Shown one piece after another: positions 25,492 through 34,852 of a stretch of 64,000 nucleotides of DNA. The first letter of the stretch is position 1. Every line of letters starts with the position of its first letter. Location of the stretch: contig JAFDVJ010000018.1 of the NCBI GenBank assembly GCA_018269075.1, forward strand, positions 1 to 64,000. The letters are read 5' to 3'. The DNA comes from Acidobacteriota bacterium (GTDB lineage: Bacteria > Acidobacteriota > Blastocatellia > Pyrinomonadales > Pyrinomonadaceae). The position numbers and the translations under genes are program-made. The notes under the pieces are model-generated. The model had not been told where the DNA came from, searched no databases, and saw nothing but the letters and a program-made list of their open reading frames with translations.

Positions 25492-26157
25492 TTAAATGAT
25501 ATTTCGGAAATCGTCAAACGACCGGGAAACGACGGAGCCTTTCAGTTCATCGAGATTTTTCTCGGCAATCCCGGTGATAAAACGAGTCAGTGAGGTTTTT
25601 TCTTTGAAATCCGTAAAATCGATTATTCGGGGTTGATCGATTTTGACGAACACGGAAGGTTTGAAATCCCCCAAAAATTCGTACCGGATACTGATCGAAC
25701 TAAGCGTACATCGGCCTAGTTCCTTAACGATCCGACTCAAACCGTTATAAAAAACCAATGGCCGCAAATCATTGGGAAGAATTTCGCCCTGAGGAAAGAT
25801 CCAAAGGACGGGGTCGGATGATGACCGCAACAACCGGGCGGCATAGCTGAGGCTCAGCAGCGTATCGCGGGGTTTTTCACGGTTGATCGAAAATGCCCCG
25901 AGACGGCGGAAAAGAAAAAAACGTTTCAGCTGCTTTTCTTCCATCATCACGAAACTGTTCAGCTTCAAGCATCGAGAGAGATGAAACGCCGCCAAGCCAT
26001 CCCACCAACTTGAATGATTGGCGTAAAATATTACGGGGAAATCAGTCAGGGAACGCAGTCCGGAAACATTAAACGAATCGAAACGACGGCGCAGCAGGTT
26101 TCGATTGTAAACGGAAAAGAGCGCCTCAAACAGACGATTTTTTCGAGCTTCCAACAT
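25492..26157 (-). CDS. 1-acyl-sn-glycerol-3-phosphate acyltransferase-like (PlsC family)
   Basis: 221 residues from the ATG at 26157, chosen for its AGGAAA site; it then overlaps the 3' end of alr by 32 bp, and the longer frame lies wholly within alr. Acyltransferase block I is NHSSWWD (HX4D), block III IFPQGEI, with the intervening FFLFRRLGAFSINR. The PQGE form is seen in PlsC-like enzymes of lipid and carotenoid tailoring. Probably peripheral on the inner membrane; the acyl acceptor is unknown. It is part of the alr - acyltransferase - Mrr-like run. Confidence 0.85.
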   Translation of the reverse strand: MLEARKNRLFEALFSVYNRNLLRRRFDSFNVSGLRSLTDFPVIFYANHSSWWDGLAAFHLSRCLKLNSFVMMEEKQLKRFFLFRRLGAFSINREKPRDTLLSLSYAARLLRSSSDPVLWIFPQGEILPNDLRPLVFYNGLSRIVKELGRCTLSSISIRYEFLGDFKPSVFVKIDQPRIIDFTDFKEKTSLTRFITGIAEKNLDELKGSVVSRSFDDFRNII

Positions 26158-27286
26158 ATTTTTTCCTGACGCGTTCGTGAATCCCGCAGGTGAATTCATA
26201 GGCGATGGTATTGGCTTTTGCGGCCAGCTCTTCGACCTCAATTCGGGAATCGCCGTCCGTTCCGATAATGGTCACCAGGTCGTTTAATTTTACATCGGGA
26301 ATATCGGTAACATCCAGAAGCATCCAATCCATCGAGATTCGACCGACAATCGGGGCAAATCGCCCTTTGATCAGGACGGAGCAACGATTGGACAAACTTC
26401 GCGGCATCCCATCCTGATAACCTATTGGGACGGAGGCTATCGCGGTTGTTCTGCTGGTGAAATAAGTGCGCGAATAACCGATCGATTCGCCGGGGGGAAG
26501 GCTTTTTAGCAGAGAAACCCGGGAAAATAATGAAAGAACCGGTCTTAATTCCGGCTTTGGACATTCGGGCGGTAGCACGTCTTTTTGGATTCCATAGAGA
26601 ATACCGCCCAACCGGACCAAATTGCCCCGGGAAGCCGGGTGGGCGATCGCGCCCGGGGAGTTGGCCAGATCCACGAATTCGGGGTTTACTCCGCGATCTG
26701 TCAGTGATTTTAAGGCGGCATTAAAACGTGAAATCTGTAAATTGGTGAAAGCGGTTTCACTCAAATTATCGGCCGCCGCAAAGTGAGTCATCAAACCCTC
26801 GATCCGGAGATTTTTTAATTCAAGTATTTTGTCGATAAATTCTGTGAAGGCTTCGTATCGAACTCCGATTCGGCCCATCCCGGTGTCGATCTTGATATGG
26901 ATCGGAGTGATGCGGCCGTGCCGTTGGGAAACAGAATTCAGAGCCATGGCTTTTTCGAGCTCATAAACAACCGGGGTAATGTTATGGGAAATAATCCTGG
27001 CTTCCTGCCCGGTCCAAAAGCCGCCTAAGCTCAAAACCGGTTTGGTAATCCCCTGATTCCTCAATTTCACGGCTTCTTCAGGTAAAGCGACACCGAACCA
27101 ATCGATTCCCTCGGCTTGCAGCCTATGGGCGCAACGCACCGCGTTGTGCCCATAGGCATCAGCTTTGACAACCGCCATATATTTATATCCGGGGCCGATA
27201 AACTGCTTTGAGGAAAGAAAATTAAATGCCAAATTGTTTAGGTTGATTTCCGCCCACGTGGGGCGAAAACCGGAATTTTTAGACAT
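26126..27286 (-). CDS. alr: Alanine racemase
   Basis: PLP enzyme making D-alanine for peptidoglycan. The PLP lysine is in AVVKADAYGHN (~40), the opposite-face catalytic tyrosine in SIGYSRTYF, and the conserved VGRISMDWMLLDVT is near residue 320. 386 residues, slightly above the usual ~360-370. A second, weaker start is not needed. It overlaps the following acyltransferase gene by 32 bp. Confidence 0.97.
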   Translation of the reverse strand: MSKNSGFRPTWAEINLNNLAFNFLSSKQFIGPGYKYMAVVKADAYGHNAVRCAHRLQAEGIDWFGVALPEEAVKLRNQGITKPVLSLGGFWTGQEARIISHNITPVVYELEKAMALNSVSQRHGRITPIHIKIDTGMGRIGVRYEAFTEFIDKILELKNLRIEGLMTHFAAADNLSETAFTNLQISRFNAALKSLTDRGVNPEFVDLANSPGAIAHPASRGNLVRLGGILYGIQKDVLPPECPKPELRPVLSLFSRVSLLKSLPPGESIGYSRTYFTSRTTAIASVPIGYQDGMPRSLSNRCSVLIKGRFAPIVGRISMDWMLLDVTDIPDVKLNDLVTIIGTDGDSRIEVEELAAKANTIAYEFTCGIHERVRKKYVGSSKKSSV

Positions 27287-27327
27287 TCTTAAAGTTCAAC
27301 CAAAATATTAATGTAAAATCTAACTCG

Positions 27328-27354
27328 CTGTAAACAGGTTGTTTATGTTTACAG
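27328..27354. repeat. Inverted repeat CTGTAAACA / TGTTTACAG upstream of alr
   Basis: Perfect 9-bp arms with a 9-nt centre, lying 42 bp upstream of alr and after the carboxylase gene. No T-tract follows on the minus strand, so an operator for alr is more likely than a terminator. No regulator can be named. Confidence 0.4.
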
Positions 27355-27402
27355 TATGATGTTGGACATTAACAGTCAGGATCCGGACAGTTAATGAAAT
27401 AC

Positions 27403-28965
27403 TTAAAGCGGAATGTTGCCGTGTTTTTTCGGGGGATTACAGTCCCTCTTATTTTGTAAAAGCTTTAATGCATTTATTAACTTTCCTCTCGTAAATTTGG
27501 GTTCGATGACCTCGTCTATGAAACCACGTTCGGCGGCGATGTAGGGATTGGCGAACTTATGCTCGAATTCGGCGACCATATTTAGCCTGTAATTCTCGTC
27601 ATTTTCTGAGATTTCTTTGCGGTAAAGTACGCCGACGGCGCCCTCCGCGCCCATCACGGCGATTTCTGCGGTGGGGTAGGCGAAATTGATATCGGTTCTG
27701 ATATGTTTGGAGGCCATAACGCAATATGCGCCGCCGTAGGCTTTTCTGGTAATGACTGTGATTTTCGGAACCGTCGCTTCGGCAAAAGCATAAAGCAGTT
27801 TCGCGCCGTGACGAATAATCCCGAAATGTTCCTGATTAACGCCCGGGAGAAAGCCAGGAACATCTTCAAAAGTGATTAATGGAATGTTGAAACAATCACA
27901 GAAGCGGACAAAGCGGGCTCCCTTGACGGAAGCGTCGATGTCCAGTACGCCGGCCAGAAAAGCCGGTTGGTTGGCGACGATTCCGACCGAATGGCCTCCG
28001 AGTCGGGCGAATCCGATCACGATGTTCGGGGCGAAGTGTTCCTGCACTTCAAAAAAATACTGGTCATCGACCACGGTGTTGATAATGTCTCTGATGTCGT
28101 AGGGCTGGTTTGAGGAAACCGGAACGATGCCGTTTAATTTTTCGTCGATGCGATCAGAAGGATCATTGGTCGGGGAGAATGGCGGGTGCTCCTGATTGTT
28201 CGACGGAATGAATGAGAGCAGTTCGCGGGTCAACCGGAGACAATGTTCGTCGTTATCGGCGGCGAAATGGGCGACGCCGGATTTCATATTGTGAGTCATC
28301 GCACCGCCGAGTTCGTCTTTAGTGACGTCTTCGTGGGTAACGGTTTTGATAACATCCGGCCCGGTGATAAACATATAAGATGTATTTTTCACCATAATAT
28401 TAAAATCGGTAATGGCCGGGGAATAAACGGCACCGCCTGCGCAGGGACCCAAAATGCAGCTGATTTGCGGCACTACTCCGCTGGCAAGGGTATTGCGTAA
28501 GAAAATGTCGGCATAACCTCCAAGCGAAACGACACCCTCCTGAATACGGGCGCCTCCCGAATCGTTAAGTCCGATAACAGGGGCGCCGGTTTTCATGGCC
28601 AGATCCATAATCTTACAGATTTTTTTAGCGTGAGTTTCGCTCAGCGAGCCTCCGAAAACCGTAAAATCCTGGGCAAAAACGAATACCGGACGTCCTTCGA
28701 CAAGCCCGTGGCCGGTGATTACTCCATCTCCCAGAAATTTTTGATTTTCGAGCCCGAAGTCGGTCGAGCGATGCACGACGAACTTATCAAATTCCTCGAA
28801 ACTGCCTTCATCCAAAAAGAAATTGATGCGGTCCCGGGCAGTCATTTTACCGGCCGATCGTTGTTTTTCAATCCGCGAAAGGCCGCCTCCGATTTCTGCT
28901 AATTTGGATTTTTCGGCCAGGTAATCGATTTTGGTAGATGAACCATTATTATTATTTGTTTGCAT
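27403..28965 (-). CDS. pccB: Acyl-CoA (propionyl/methylmalonyl-type) carboxylase beta subunit
   Basis: 520 residues. It is the biotin-dependent carboxyltransferase of the PccB/MmdA family, with [43 protein letters not shown] and the C-terminal KKHGNIPL. It transfers a carboxyl group from biotin to propionyl- or acetyl-CoA, or runs the reverse in decarboxylases. The biotin carboxylase and carrier partners are not adjacent, so the exact substrate is open. It is not the acetyl-CoA carboxylase AccD: it lacks the zinc finger and is longer. About 180 bp upstream (28966-29146) show no gene. Confidence 0.92.
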   Translation of the reverse strand: MQTNNNNGSSTKIDYLAEKSKLAEIGGGLSRIEKQRSAGKMTARDRINFFLDEGSFEEFDKFVVHRSTDFGLENQKFLGDGVITGHGLVEGRPVFVFAQDFTVFGGSLSETHAKKICKIMDLAMKTGAPVIGLNDSGGARIQEGVVSLGGYADIFLRNTLASGVVPQISCILGPCAGGAVYSPAITDFNIMVKNTSYMFITGPDVIKTVTHEDVTKDELGGAMTHNMKSGVAHFAADNDEHCLRLTRELLSFIPSNNQEHPPFSPTNDPSDRIDEKLNGIVPVSSNQPYDIRDIINTVVDDQYFFEVQEHFAPNIVIGFARLGGHSVGIVANQPAFLAGVLDIDASVKGARFVRFCDCFNIPLITFEDVPGFLPGVNQEHFGIIRHGAKLLYAFAEATVPKITVITRKAYGGAYCVMASKHIRTDINFAYPTAEIAVMGAEGAVGVLYRKEISENDENYRLNMVAEFEHKFANPYIAAERGFIDEVIEPKFTRGKLINALKLLQNKRDCNPPKKHGNIPL

Positions 28966-29146
28966 ATATTTAGGTTATTGAATTTGTGTGTCCATTTCAA
29001 AAAATGAAAAAAATAAAAAGAGCTGAAGTAAGTATATTTTATCCGAATTTGCGAAAAAAAGCAGTTTACCGCAAATAAATATCCGGCCGGCAAGCACCTT
29101 TCAAAACTGAATCAGATCAAAAGTTGAAAAGTAATGAAATAGTAAG

Positions 29147-29653
29147 TCAAAAACCCAAACTATTATTTGGTAAAAAAGGGAATTGAGCGCGGTTTAATAT
29201 CTCCAACAGGGCAGTCAGTTGGGTTTTGGTGGCGGATACGACGTCGGGAGGGTATTTAAAATGCCGGGCATTCCGATGAAATTCTTCCACATCCAGAACC
29301 TGCACTTTATTATCCGGATAAACCAAAATATCTAAATCGAGGTCGACATACTCGATCATATTGTCGTAAATGGCCGGGGGCATACAGATGTTGCAGTAGA
29401 TAAATTTGAATTCCCCATTCGGTTCGAAAAAACGGAAAACGTTATACCACCGGTCCCGCCAAAAATATTCATAAGAAACCGTACCTTGTTTAATATGGCC
29501 GAGATGATTATGGTGTATTTCTTTTTTGAAGATTCCCTTGCAGACATACAACGGATTTTGATCTTGTATCAGATCGGCTTCCCAGGAATGATTTATCCGG
29601 CCATCGAATTTTCGAGATATTATTTTAACGGGTTGTAAGGAATTGTCAGACAT
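29147..29653 (-). CDS. DUF402 domain protein
   Basis: 168 residues from the ATG at 29653. The fold is the FomD/YgaC-like beta-barrel of DUF402: WRDRWYNVFRFFEPNGEFKFIYCNICMPP, then a DLDLDILVYPDN stretch, both rich in aromatic and acidic residues as in the family's nucleotide-phosphatase members (Ntdp, FomD), where the acidic residues bind metal. Function here is therefore perhaps a nucleoside di/triphosphate phosphatase. It lies 51 bp after the UspA gene on the same strand. Confidence 0.75.
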   Translation of the reverse strand: MSDNSLQPVKIISRKFDGRINHSWEADLIQDQNPLYVCKGIFKKEIHHNHLGHIKQGTVSYEYFWRDRWYNVFRFFEPNGEFKFIYCNICMPPAIYDNMIEYVDLDLDILVYPDNKVQVLDVEEFHRNARHFKYPPDVVSATKTQLTALLEILNRAQFPFLPNNSLGF

Positions 29654-29704
29654 CTTGGCTGCTTCTGTAAATACACAAAAAAACAAAATCAGGCGGCCCC
29701 GAAT

Positions 29705-30154
29705 TTAGTTGTTCCGAAAAACGAGAACAGATCTTTTGGACTGATGTAAAACCGGGCTGGAAACGGATCCCAGGATAAAACGTTCTAAGGCCGAGTGATA
29801 ATGTGAACCCAAAATAATCAAATCAATATTATTATTTTCGGCCTTTTCCAGAATCCGGGAAGCTGGGGAACCGGTTAACAACTCGGTGAAAATCTGAACA
29901 TTTTCAGGAGAAATGTAGGTTAATAATTCTTTCCTGACCCGGTCCAAATTATGCCGGGCTTTTTCTATGAACGAATTTTCGATTTCGTTTGTTGTTTGAA
30001 ATCCCACCGAGAGAATTTCCGGGGATGAAGTGATTGCCATATCGATCACGGAAATCAGCCAAAACTCAGAGTTTTTAGTTAGATTGAAATTTTTAACAAA
30101 ACTCAAATTCATTGAGCTAATTGCATTATCATCAATGGCAAACAGTATTTTCAT
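29705..30154 (-). CDS. Universal stress protein (UspA family)
   Basis: 149 residues, single Usp domain. It has the N-terminal ILFAIDDNAISS strand and the ATP-binding pattern GSHYHSALERFILGSVSS (Gx2Gx9G-like, with the first glycines partly changed), ending SVLVFRNN. UspA proteins aid survival under stress and may bind ATP. It lies 105 bp downstream of marR on the same strand. Confidence 0.88.
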   Translation of the reverse strand: MKILFAIDDNAISSMNLSFVKNFNLTKNSEFWLISVIDMAITSSPEILSVGFQTTNEIENSFIEKARHNLDRVRKELLTYISPENVQIFTELLTGSPASRILEKAENNNIDLIILGSHYHSALERFILGSVSSPVLHQSKRSVLVFRNN

Positions 30155-30259
30155 AGCAAATATATCACATCATACCAGATAAATTCTGAAAAAGTATGTT
30201 CGATCCAGTCTGCCAATATGTGGTTGGGAACCCGCTGCTCAAAGGAACAAGGGGGCGTA

Positions 30260-30688
30260 TTAACTTTCAGCGTTAAAATTATCCCGGTTGATTTTAATGA
30301 AAAGATCCTTTAACACTATTTGTTCGGTTAATGACAGGGTATTTGTTACCGAATTCTCAATATTTTTCCATTTTTCTTCGATTTCAGGCCGAATACCGAG
30401 TCCTTTAGGGGTTAAATAAACACGGACCGACCTTTTATCGAGTTTACAAGTTTTCGTGAAAACGAATTGATTCTTTTCAAGGCTCTTGACCATTTTATTG
30501 GTCGTGGGCGGAGAGACTAGGATTTTTCTTGAAAGATCAATCTGGCTCATCCCGTCAGATTTCCAAAGTTCGAACAAAATGAAAATCTGCCCAGAATGAA
30601 GGTGAAATTCCGCCAATTCCTTTTCGATTTTAACTTTTAACTGGGTTGCAAATTGTGTCAATAAATAAAGTATCGTGGTCTCAAACAT
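30260..30688 (-). CDS. MarR-family transcriptional regulator
   Basis: 142 residues. The winged helix-turn-helix shows in GMSQIDLSRKILVSPPTTNKMVKSLEK (recognition helix around SPPTTNKMVKSL) and the wing KLDKRSVRVYLTPKG, flanked by dimerisation helices. It binds short palindromes and usually represses its own gene. The upstream region supports this: TTAGCTA boxes around the -10 and a 44-bp perfect palindrome with the TTAGCxxGCTAA motif twice. The start ATG at 30688 has no good ribosome site. Nearest candidate target other than itself: uspA downstream. Confidence 0.88.
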   Translation of the reverse strand: MFETTILYLLTQFATQLKVKIEKELAEFHLHSGQIFILFELWKSDGMSQIDLSRKILVSPPTTNKMVKSLEKNQFVFTKTCKLDKRSVRVYLTPKGLGIRPEIEEKWKNIENSVTNTLSLTEQIVLKDLFIKINRDNFNAES

Positions 30689-30693
30689 AGATT

Positions 30694-30756
30694 CTTAGCT
30701 ACCTAAGTATAAATCATTAGCTATGCAAGTATAAAGTGAAAGGTCACAAAAAACAA
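30694..30756 (-). promoter_or_regulatory. marR promoter with overlapping TTAGCTA operator boxes
   Basis: On the minus strand TTGTTT (30751-30756), a 17-nt spacer and TATACT (30728-30733) form a sigma-70-like promoter. Two boxes lie on it: the near-palindrome CTTAGCTACCTAAG at 30694-30707, and TTAGCTATGCAAGTATA overlapping the -10. This is the layout of an autorepressed marR gene. Confidence 0.6.
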
Positions 30757-30757
30757 G

Positions 30758-30801
30758 TAATCTTAGCAAGCTAATTAATATTAATTAGCTTGCTAAGATT
30801 A
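30758..30801. repeat. 44-bp perfect palindrome upstream of the marR promoter
   Basis: Each half is 22 bases with no spacer: TAATCTTAGCAAGCTAATTAAT reads as its own complement in the second half. Hidden in it are TTAGCAAGCTAA (30763-30774) and TTAGCTTGCTAA (30785-30796), near copies of the boxes on the promoter. It abuts the marR -35 and lies after tal. It may be a double operator, and could extrude as a cruciform. Confidence 0.85.
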
Positions 30802-30848
30802 AATGATTTTCCTGAAATGGCCGGGAGTAATCTCTTTTTTCCATTCGG

Positions 30849-31499
30849 TTAAGAGCGCCCGCTTTTTTTCCAATCTGATAAAAAAGAGTCAATCCCTTTA
30901 TCCGTTAAAGGATGCTTGACGAGTTGTTGGATAACCTTAAATGGGATGGTCGCGACGTGGGCCCCGATTAATGCGGCTTCGACAATATGCATCGGGTGTC
31001 TGATGGATGCCGCCAATACTTCGGTTTGAAAATTGTAATTTCGATAAATTTGAACGATATCCTTAATCAGCGCCATCCCATCCTGACCGATATCGTCAAG
31101 TCGGCCGATAAAGGGCGATATGTAAGTGGCCCCGGCTTTGGCTGCCAGTAAAGCCTGGGCCGAAGAAAAACAAAGAGTAACGTTGACCTTGATCCCCTCG
31201 TTTCGAAAAGTTTGGGTGGCTTTCAGTCCATCCAGAGTAAGGGGGCATTTGATGACTACATTGGAGGCGATTCGGGCCAATTCACGGCCTTCCCTCAACA
31301 TTCCTTCGGTGTCCAGCGAAGTCACTTCGGCTGAAACATCACCTTTGACGATCGAACAAATTTTTTCAATATGTTGAAAAAAATCGACGTTTCCTTCTTT
31401 GGCCACCAAAGAAGGATTGGTGGTTACACCATCGATCAGTCCCATTTCATTGGCTTCGCGGATTTCATCTAAATTGGCTGTATCAATAAAAAATTTCAT
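30849..31499 (-). CDS. tal: Transaldolase, small type (TAL/F6P aldolase-like)
   Basis: 216 residues from the ATG at 31499. Family motifs: [36 protein letters not shown] with the Schiff-base lysine, [25 protein letters not shown] in part, and RHP near residue 180. It moves a dihydroxyacetone unit between sugar phosphates in the pentose-phosphate pathway; the short class is about 215 residues. An alternative GTG at 31514 would overlap the FAH gene. Last gene of the hslVU-FN3-FAH-tal run, then the palindrome. Confidence 0.93.
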   Translation of the reverse strand: MKFFIDTANLDEIREANEMGLIDGVTTNPSLVAKEGNVDFFQHIEKICSIVKGDVSAEVTSLDTEGMLREGRELARIASNVVIKCPLTLDGLKATQTFRNEGIKVNVTLCFSSAQALLAAKAGATYISPFIGRLDDIGQDGMALIKDIVQIYRNYNFQTEVLAASIRHPMHIVEAALIGAHVATIPFKVIQQLVKHPLTDKGIDSFLSDWKKSGRS

Positions 31500-31503
31500 A
31501 ATT

Positions 31504-32280
31504 TTAATTTTCACAAATAACGGGATTGGTTAATGTCCCGATTCTTTCAATAGACACTTCACAAACATCTCCGGGAAATAACTTCGAAACGCCGGCCGGA
31601 GTTCCCGTGGCGATTAAATCCCCGCGTTTGAGAGTCATTTGGTTTGAAATATATCTTACCAAAAAATCCACGGGAAAAACCATTTCCGAAGTAAAACCGC
31701 TTTGGCGCAGCTCGCCGTTTACGCGGGTTTGGACAAGAAGATTCGAGACATCGGCATCTGTCTCATAAAACGGAGCGACCGGGCAAAATGTATCGAATGA
31801 TTTAGCTCTTGTAAACTGAATGTCTTCTTTTTGACAATCGCGGGCGGTCACATCATTAAGACAGGTATAACCCAGAATATAGTCAAAAGGATCGTCGTCC
31901 AGGGTTAGTTTTCGACATTGCTTTCCGATAATGATCGCCAGCTCGCCCTCGTGTTCGACCCGGTCGGATTGAGAGGGAATGACGATTGGCTCGCCGCTGA
32001 GAATTAATGCGGAGGGGGCTTTGAGGAAGAGCAGCGGTTTTTCCGGTATTTGATTACCGAGTTCGACCGCGTGAAGGGCGTAATTGCGTCCGACACAAAC
32101 AATTTTGGTCGGCGAAAACGGACATAAGAGCTTTACAGCCTGTCGATCGACGGCCGGCAAATTGACGCCTGCTTCTTCGCCCCTGAACCGTTCGCGGGAA
32201 CCGGAAAAGATGTAAATTAGATCGTTTTCAAGTTTTCCCCAATATTTCCTTTTATTAAAGATAAAATGACAAATTTTCAT
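31504..32280 (-). CDS. Fumarylacetoacetate hydrolase (FAH) family protein
   Basis: 258 residues from the ATG at 32280. FAH fold motifs: [29 protein letters not shown] (metal-binding E-x-E region), [12 protein letters not shown], and ATGTPAGVS near the end. Family members are hydrolases or isomerases of beta-diketo acids and oxaloacetate-type compounds, with metal bound by acidic residues. An ATG at 32349 overlaps the previous stop as TGATG and would add 23 residues; family alignment favours the later start, but coupling argues for the earlier, so this is undecided. The tal start follows 4 bp on. Confidence 0.85.
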   Translation of the reverse strand: MKICHFIFNKRKYWGKLENDLIYIFSGSRERFRGEEAGVNLPAVDRQAVKLLCPFSPTKIVCVGRNYALHAVELGNQIPEKPLLFLKAPSALILSGEPIVIPSQSDRVEHEGELAIIIGKQCRKLTLDDDPFDYILGYTCLNDVTARDCQKEDIQFTRAKSFDTFCPVAPFYETDADVSNLLVQTRVNGELRQSGFTSEMVFPVDFLVRYISNQMTLKRGDLIATGTPAGVSKLFPGDVCEVSIERIGTLTNPVICEN

Positions 32281-32348
32281 TTCGTTTCTCAAAGAGCCGC
32301 CGGGATTCGGAGCCGAACGCTTCAAATTGTTTTTTTCCCCGGAAAACA

Positions 32349-33458
32349 TCAGGGAACGAGCTCGCTGACAACTTTGGACGGCGGGCTTTGGTTTCCGGCA
32401 TTGTCAAAAGCCTTTATGAAATAATAATAACGGTTGCCGGATGCCACTGTTGTATCCTGAAACGTATTTATTCGGAGCAGATCTTTTGTAACGGGCTCCC
32501 ATTGTGTTTCCGGCAAATCAGGATTTTGTGAACGAAATATCCGGTATCCGGCAATATCCTTTTCCAGATTATTTGCAAAAAAGATCGAGATCGTTCCCGG
32601 AGCGGCGGCAATCGTTACCGCGCTAGGGGCGGCCGGCGGGAAAACATCCTTCGGATGAATGGAAATAATCCGGGAATCGTCGCTTTCCACGGGATCGCCT
32701 TCGTTACCGACCGAAACTGTTCTGATGAAATAGATATAATCCTTTTCAAACTCGAAATTTCTGTCAAAATATTGGTTATTGTTTACCGGCGCGGAGTTGA
32801 TTATTTTCGGCTGTTGATCGCTGATTTTCCGGTAAACATTGAAACCGAGCACATTGGCCGGTTTGGAGCCGTCAATGTTGGCGGCGGGGGCATCCCATTC
32901 AAGTTTGATGGAGTCTTCATTTATCTTAGATAGCAATTTATCGGGGGGTAAGGCTACCTTATTGACGGGTTCGATCACCAGGAAATTTGAAAATCCGGCT
33001 TTTTGCCCGGATTTGTTGACGAATTTAACTGCATAACGAATCTTCACCGATTGAACGGTGAAGTTAAGGGAATCGACGAACTCCATCTGAGGATTAAAAT
33101 TGATTTGGGTTACCGGGATCGAAGCGATCAAGGTGCTTTTCGAAGCGAATTCTTCTTCAGAAAGAGCGCCGGATTGGGCCGCCGGTTCGGTCAGCCTGTA
33201 AACATCGACCCGACTGATATTTTCCAGACTTGTCCCGGTAGTATTGCGGGGCGAGACGTTCCACGACAAAAAAATTTTATTACCTCTTTGGAAACCGGCC
33301 ACAACTGTTTTTTGAGGTATTTTTTCAACCGGCGGAATCGGCGGCTTACGTTTGCCGCAGGCCAGGAAAAAAAAGGCCGGCAATAAAAGCAGCAGCGCCA
33401 CCACGGTGGTTCGGTGGACTGTGTTAAGCGTTTTGTTGGTGCGAAAAAGCAAATGCAT
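32349..33458 (-). CDS. Putative lipoprotein with fibronectin type III domains
   Basis: 369 residues. A hydrophobic signal segment ends in FFFLACGKRKPP, whose LAC may be a lipobox, so the mature protein probably starts at a lipidated Cys. It then holds about three fibronectin type III domains (NKIFLSWNVSP; DSIKLEWDAP then LGFNVYRK; GTISIFFANN then IAGYRIFRS). These bind proteins or glycans at the cell surface. It begins 3 bp after hslU and ends in an overlap with the FAH start, odd company for hslVU. Confidence 0.8.
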   Translation of the reverse strand: MHLLFRTNKTLNTVHRTTVVALLLLLPAFFFLACGKRKPPIPPVEKIPQKTVVAGFQRGNKIFLSWNVSPRNTTGTSLENISRVDVYRLTEPAAQSGALSEEEFASKSTLIASIPVTQINFNPQMEFVDSLNFTVQSVKIRYAVKFVNKSGQKAGFSNFLVIEPVNKVALPPDKLLSKINEDSIKLEWDAPAANIDGSKPANVLGFNVYRKISDQQPKIINSAPVNNNQYFDRNFEFEKDYIYFIRTVSVGNEGDPVESDDSRIISIHPKDVFPPAAPSAVTIAAAPGTISIFFANNLEKDIAGYRIFRSQNPDLPETQWEPVTKDLLRINTFQDTTVASGNRYYYFIKAFDNAGNQSPPSKVVSELVP

Positions 33459-33461
33459 AGC

Positions 33462-34832
33462 TTAAAGTATGTACTGTCTCAGATCCTCATCATTGGCCAG
33501 GCAGTCCAATTTTTCTTTAACGTATTTTTCATCGATCGTCTGGTTTTTCTCTAACAGTTCGCCGCCGATAAAACTGATTTCCTCGAGTAGTTTTTCCAAA
33601 AGAGTGTGGAGTCGGCGGGCTCCGATGTCTTCCGTTGTGCGATTGATGCTGACGGCCATTTCTGCCAGAGCGGTGATCGCTTCCTCGGAAAATTCAAGCC
33701 GGATTCCTTCGGTGCTTAAAAGCGCCTGATATTGCTTAATAAGCGAATTCTTAGGTTGTATAAGGATTTGCTTAAAGTCGTCAAGGCTCAATGACTCGAG
33801 CTCGACCCGGATCGGAAACCGGCCCTGTAGCTCGGGTATCAAATCCGAGGGTTTCGACACATGAAAGGCGCCGGCTGCGATGAACAGTATGTGTTCGGTG
33901 TTGACCATTCCGTACCGGGTGTTTACGGTAGTGCCTTCGATGATCGGTAAAAGATCGCGTTGGACTCCTTCCCGGGAAACATCCGGTCCCATTCCCGATT
34001 CACGCCCGGCGACTTTGTCGATTTCATCAAGAAAAATGATGCCCGAGCTTTGGGTTTTTTCCACCGCGTTCCGGGTGATTTGCTCCATATCGACCAGATT
34101 CTCCAATTCGTCGCGCATCAAAAAGGTTTTGGCCTGAGAAACTTTGATTCGTCGCTTGACGGTCTTGTTCGGAAATAAATTACCGAACATATCGCGAAGA
34201 TTGACCCCCATTTCCTCCATCCCCTGGCCGCCGACGAAATCGATCATTGTATTGGAACGGTCCTGGGTTTCGATCTCGATGATCCGGTCATCGATTTCCC
34301 CCCGGTTTAATTGTTCACGGAGTTTTTCACGGGTCCGGTTGGTCGGCGGGGGCTCGCTGCCGAAGGAATCCGTCGAACCCGCGTAATAAAATGAATTGGT
34401 CGCCGGCAGCAGAATATCAAGAATCTTCTCCTCGACGTTTTTCTCGGCTCTTTCTTTAACCTCTTCAAAAGCCGTTTGCCTGGACATATCGACCGCGATT
34501 TCCGTCAATTCCCGGATCATACTTTCGACGTCCCGTCCGACATAACCGACTTCCGTGAATTTGGAGGCCTCGATTTTGATGAAAGGCGAACTCGACATAC
34601 GGGCCAGACGGCGGGCAATTTCCGTTTTTCCGACGCCGGTCGACCCGATCATCAGGATGTTTTTGGGCAGCACATCCTGGGCGATTTCGGGGGGCAGTTT
34701 CTGGCGCCGGATCCTGTTTCGCAGGGCCACCGCCACCGCCCGTTTGGCCTGATGCTGGCCGATCACGTATTTATCCAGTTCATCGACGATCTGACGGGGT
34801 GTCAATTCATCCAAAACAATTGTCGGAGCCAT
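33462..34832 (-). CDS. hslU: ATP-dependent protease ATPase subunit HslU
   Basis: AAA+ unfoldase that feeds substrates to HslV. 456 residues from the ATG at 34832, with GGGAG about 12 nt upstream; a TTG at 34841 is a weaker choice. Walker A GSTGVGKT (~63-70), the GYVGRD pore loop, an I-domain (~110-230), Walker B GIIFLDEIDKVA, and the sensor-2 ending ARRLHTLLEKLLEEISF. The C-terminal tail YIL-like end contacts HslV. It lies 20 bp after hslV. Confidence 0.97.
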   Translation of the reverse strand: MAPTIVLDELTPRQIVDELDKYVIGQHQAKRAVAVALRNRIRRQKLPPEIAQDVLPKNILMIGSTGVGKTEIARRLARMSSSPFIKIEASKFTEVGYVGRDVESMIRELTEIAVDMSRQTAFEEVKERAEKNVEEKILDILLPATNSFYYAGSTDSFGSEPPPTNRTREKLREQLNRGEIDDRIIEIETQDRSNTMIDFVGGQGMEEMGVNLRDMFGNLFPNKTVKRRIKVSQAKTFLMRDELENLVDMEQITRNAVEKTQSSGIIFLDEIDKVAGRESGMGPDVSREGVQRDLLPIIEGTTVNTRYGMVNTEHILFIAAGAFHVSKPSDLIPELQGRFPIRVELESLSLDDFKQILIQPKNSLIKQYQALLSTEGIRLEFSEEAITALAEMAVSINRTTEDIGARRLHTLLEKLLEEISFIGGELLEKNQTIDEKYVKEKLDCLANDEDLRQYIL

Positions 34833-34852
34833 TATTATCAATTCTCCCAGGG

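Noticed and set aside
27328-27354. Terminator after the carboxylase gene
   Set aside because: There is no T-tract on the minus strand, so I listed it as a simple inverted repeat, possibly an operator.
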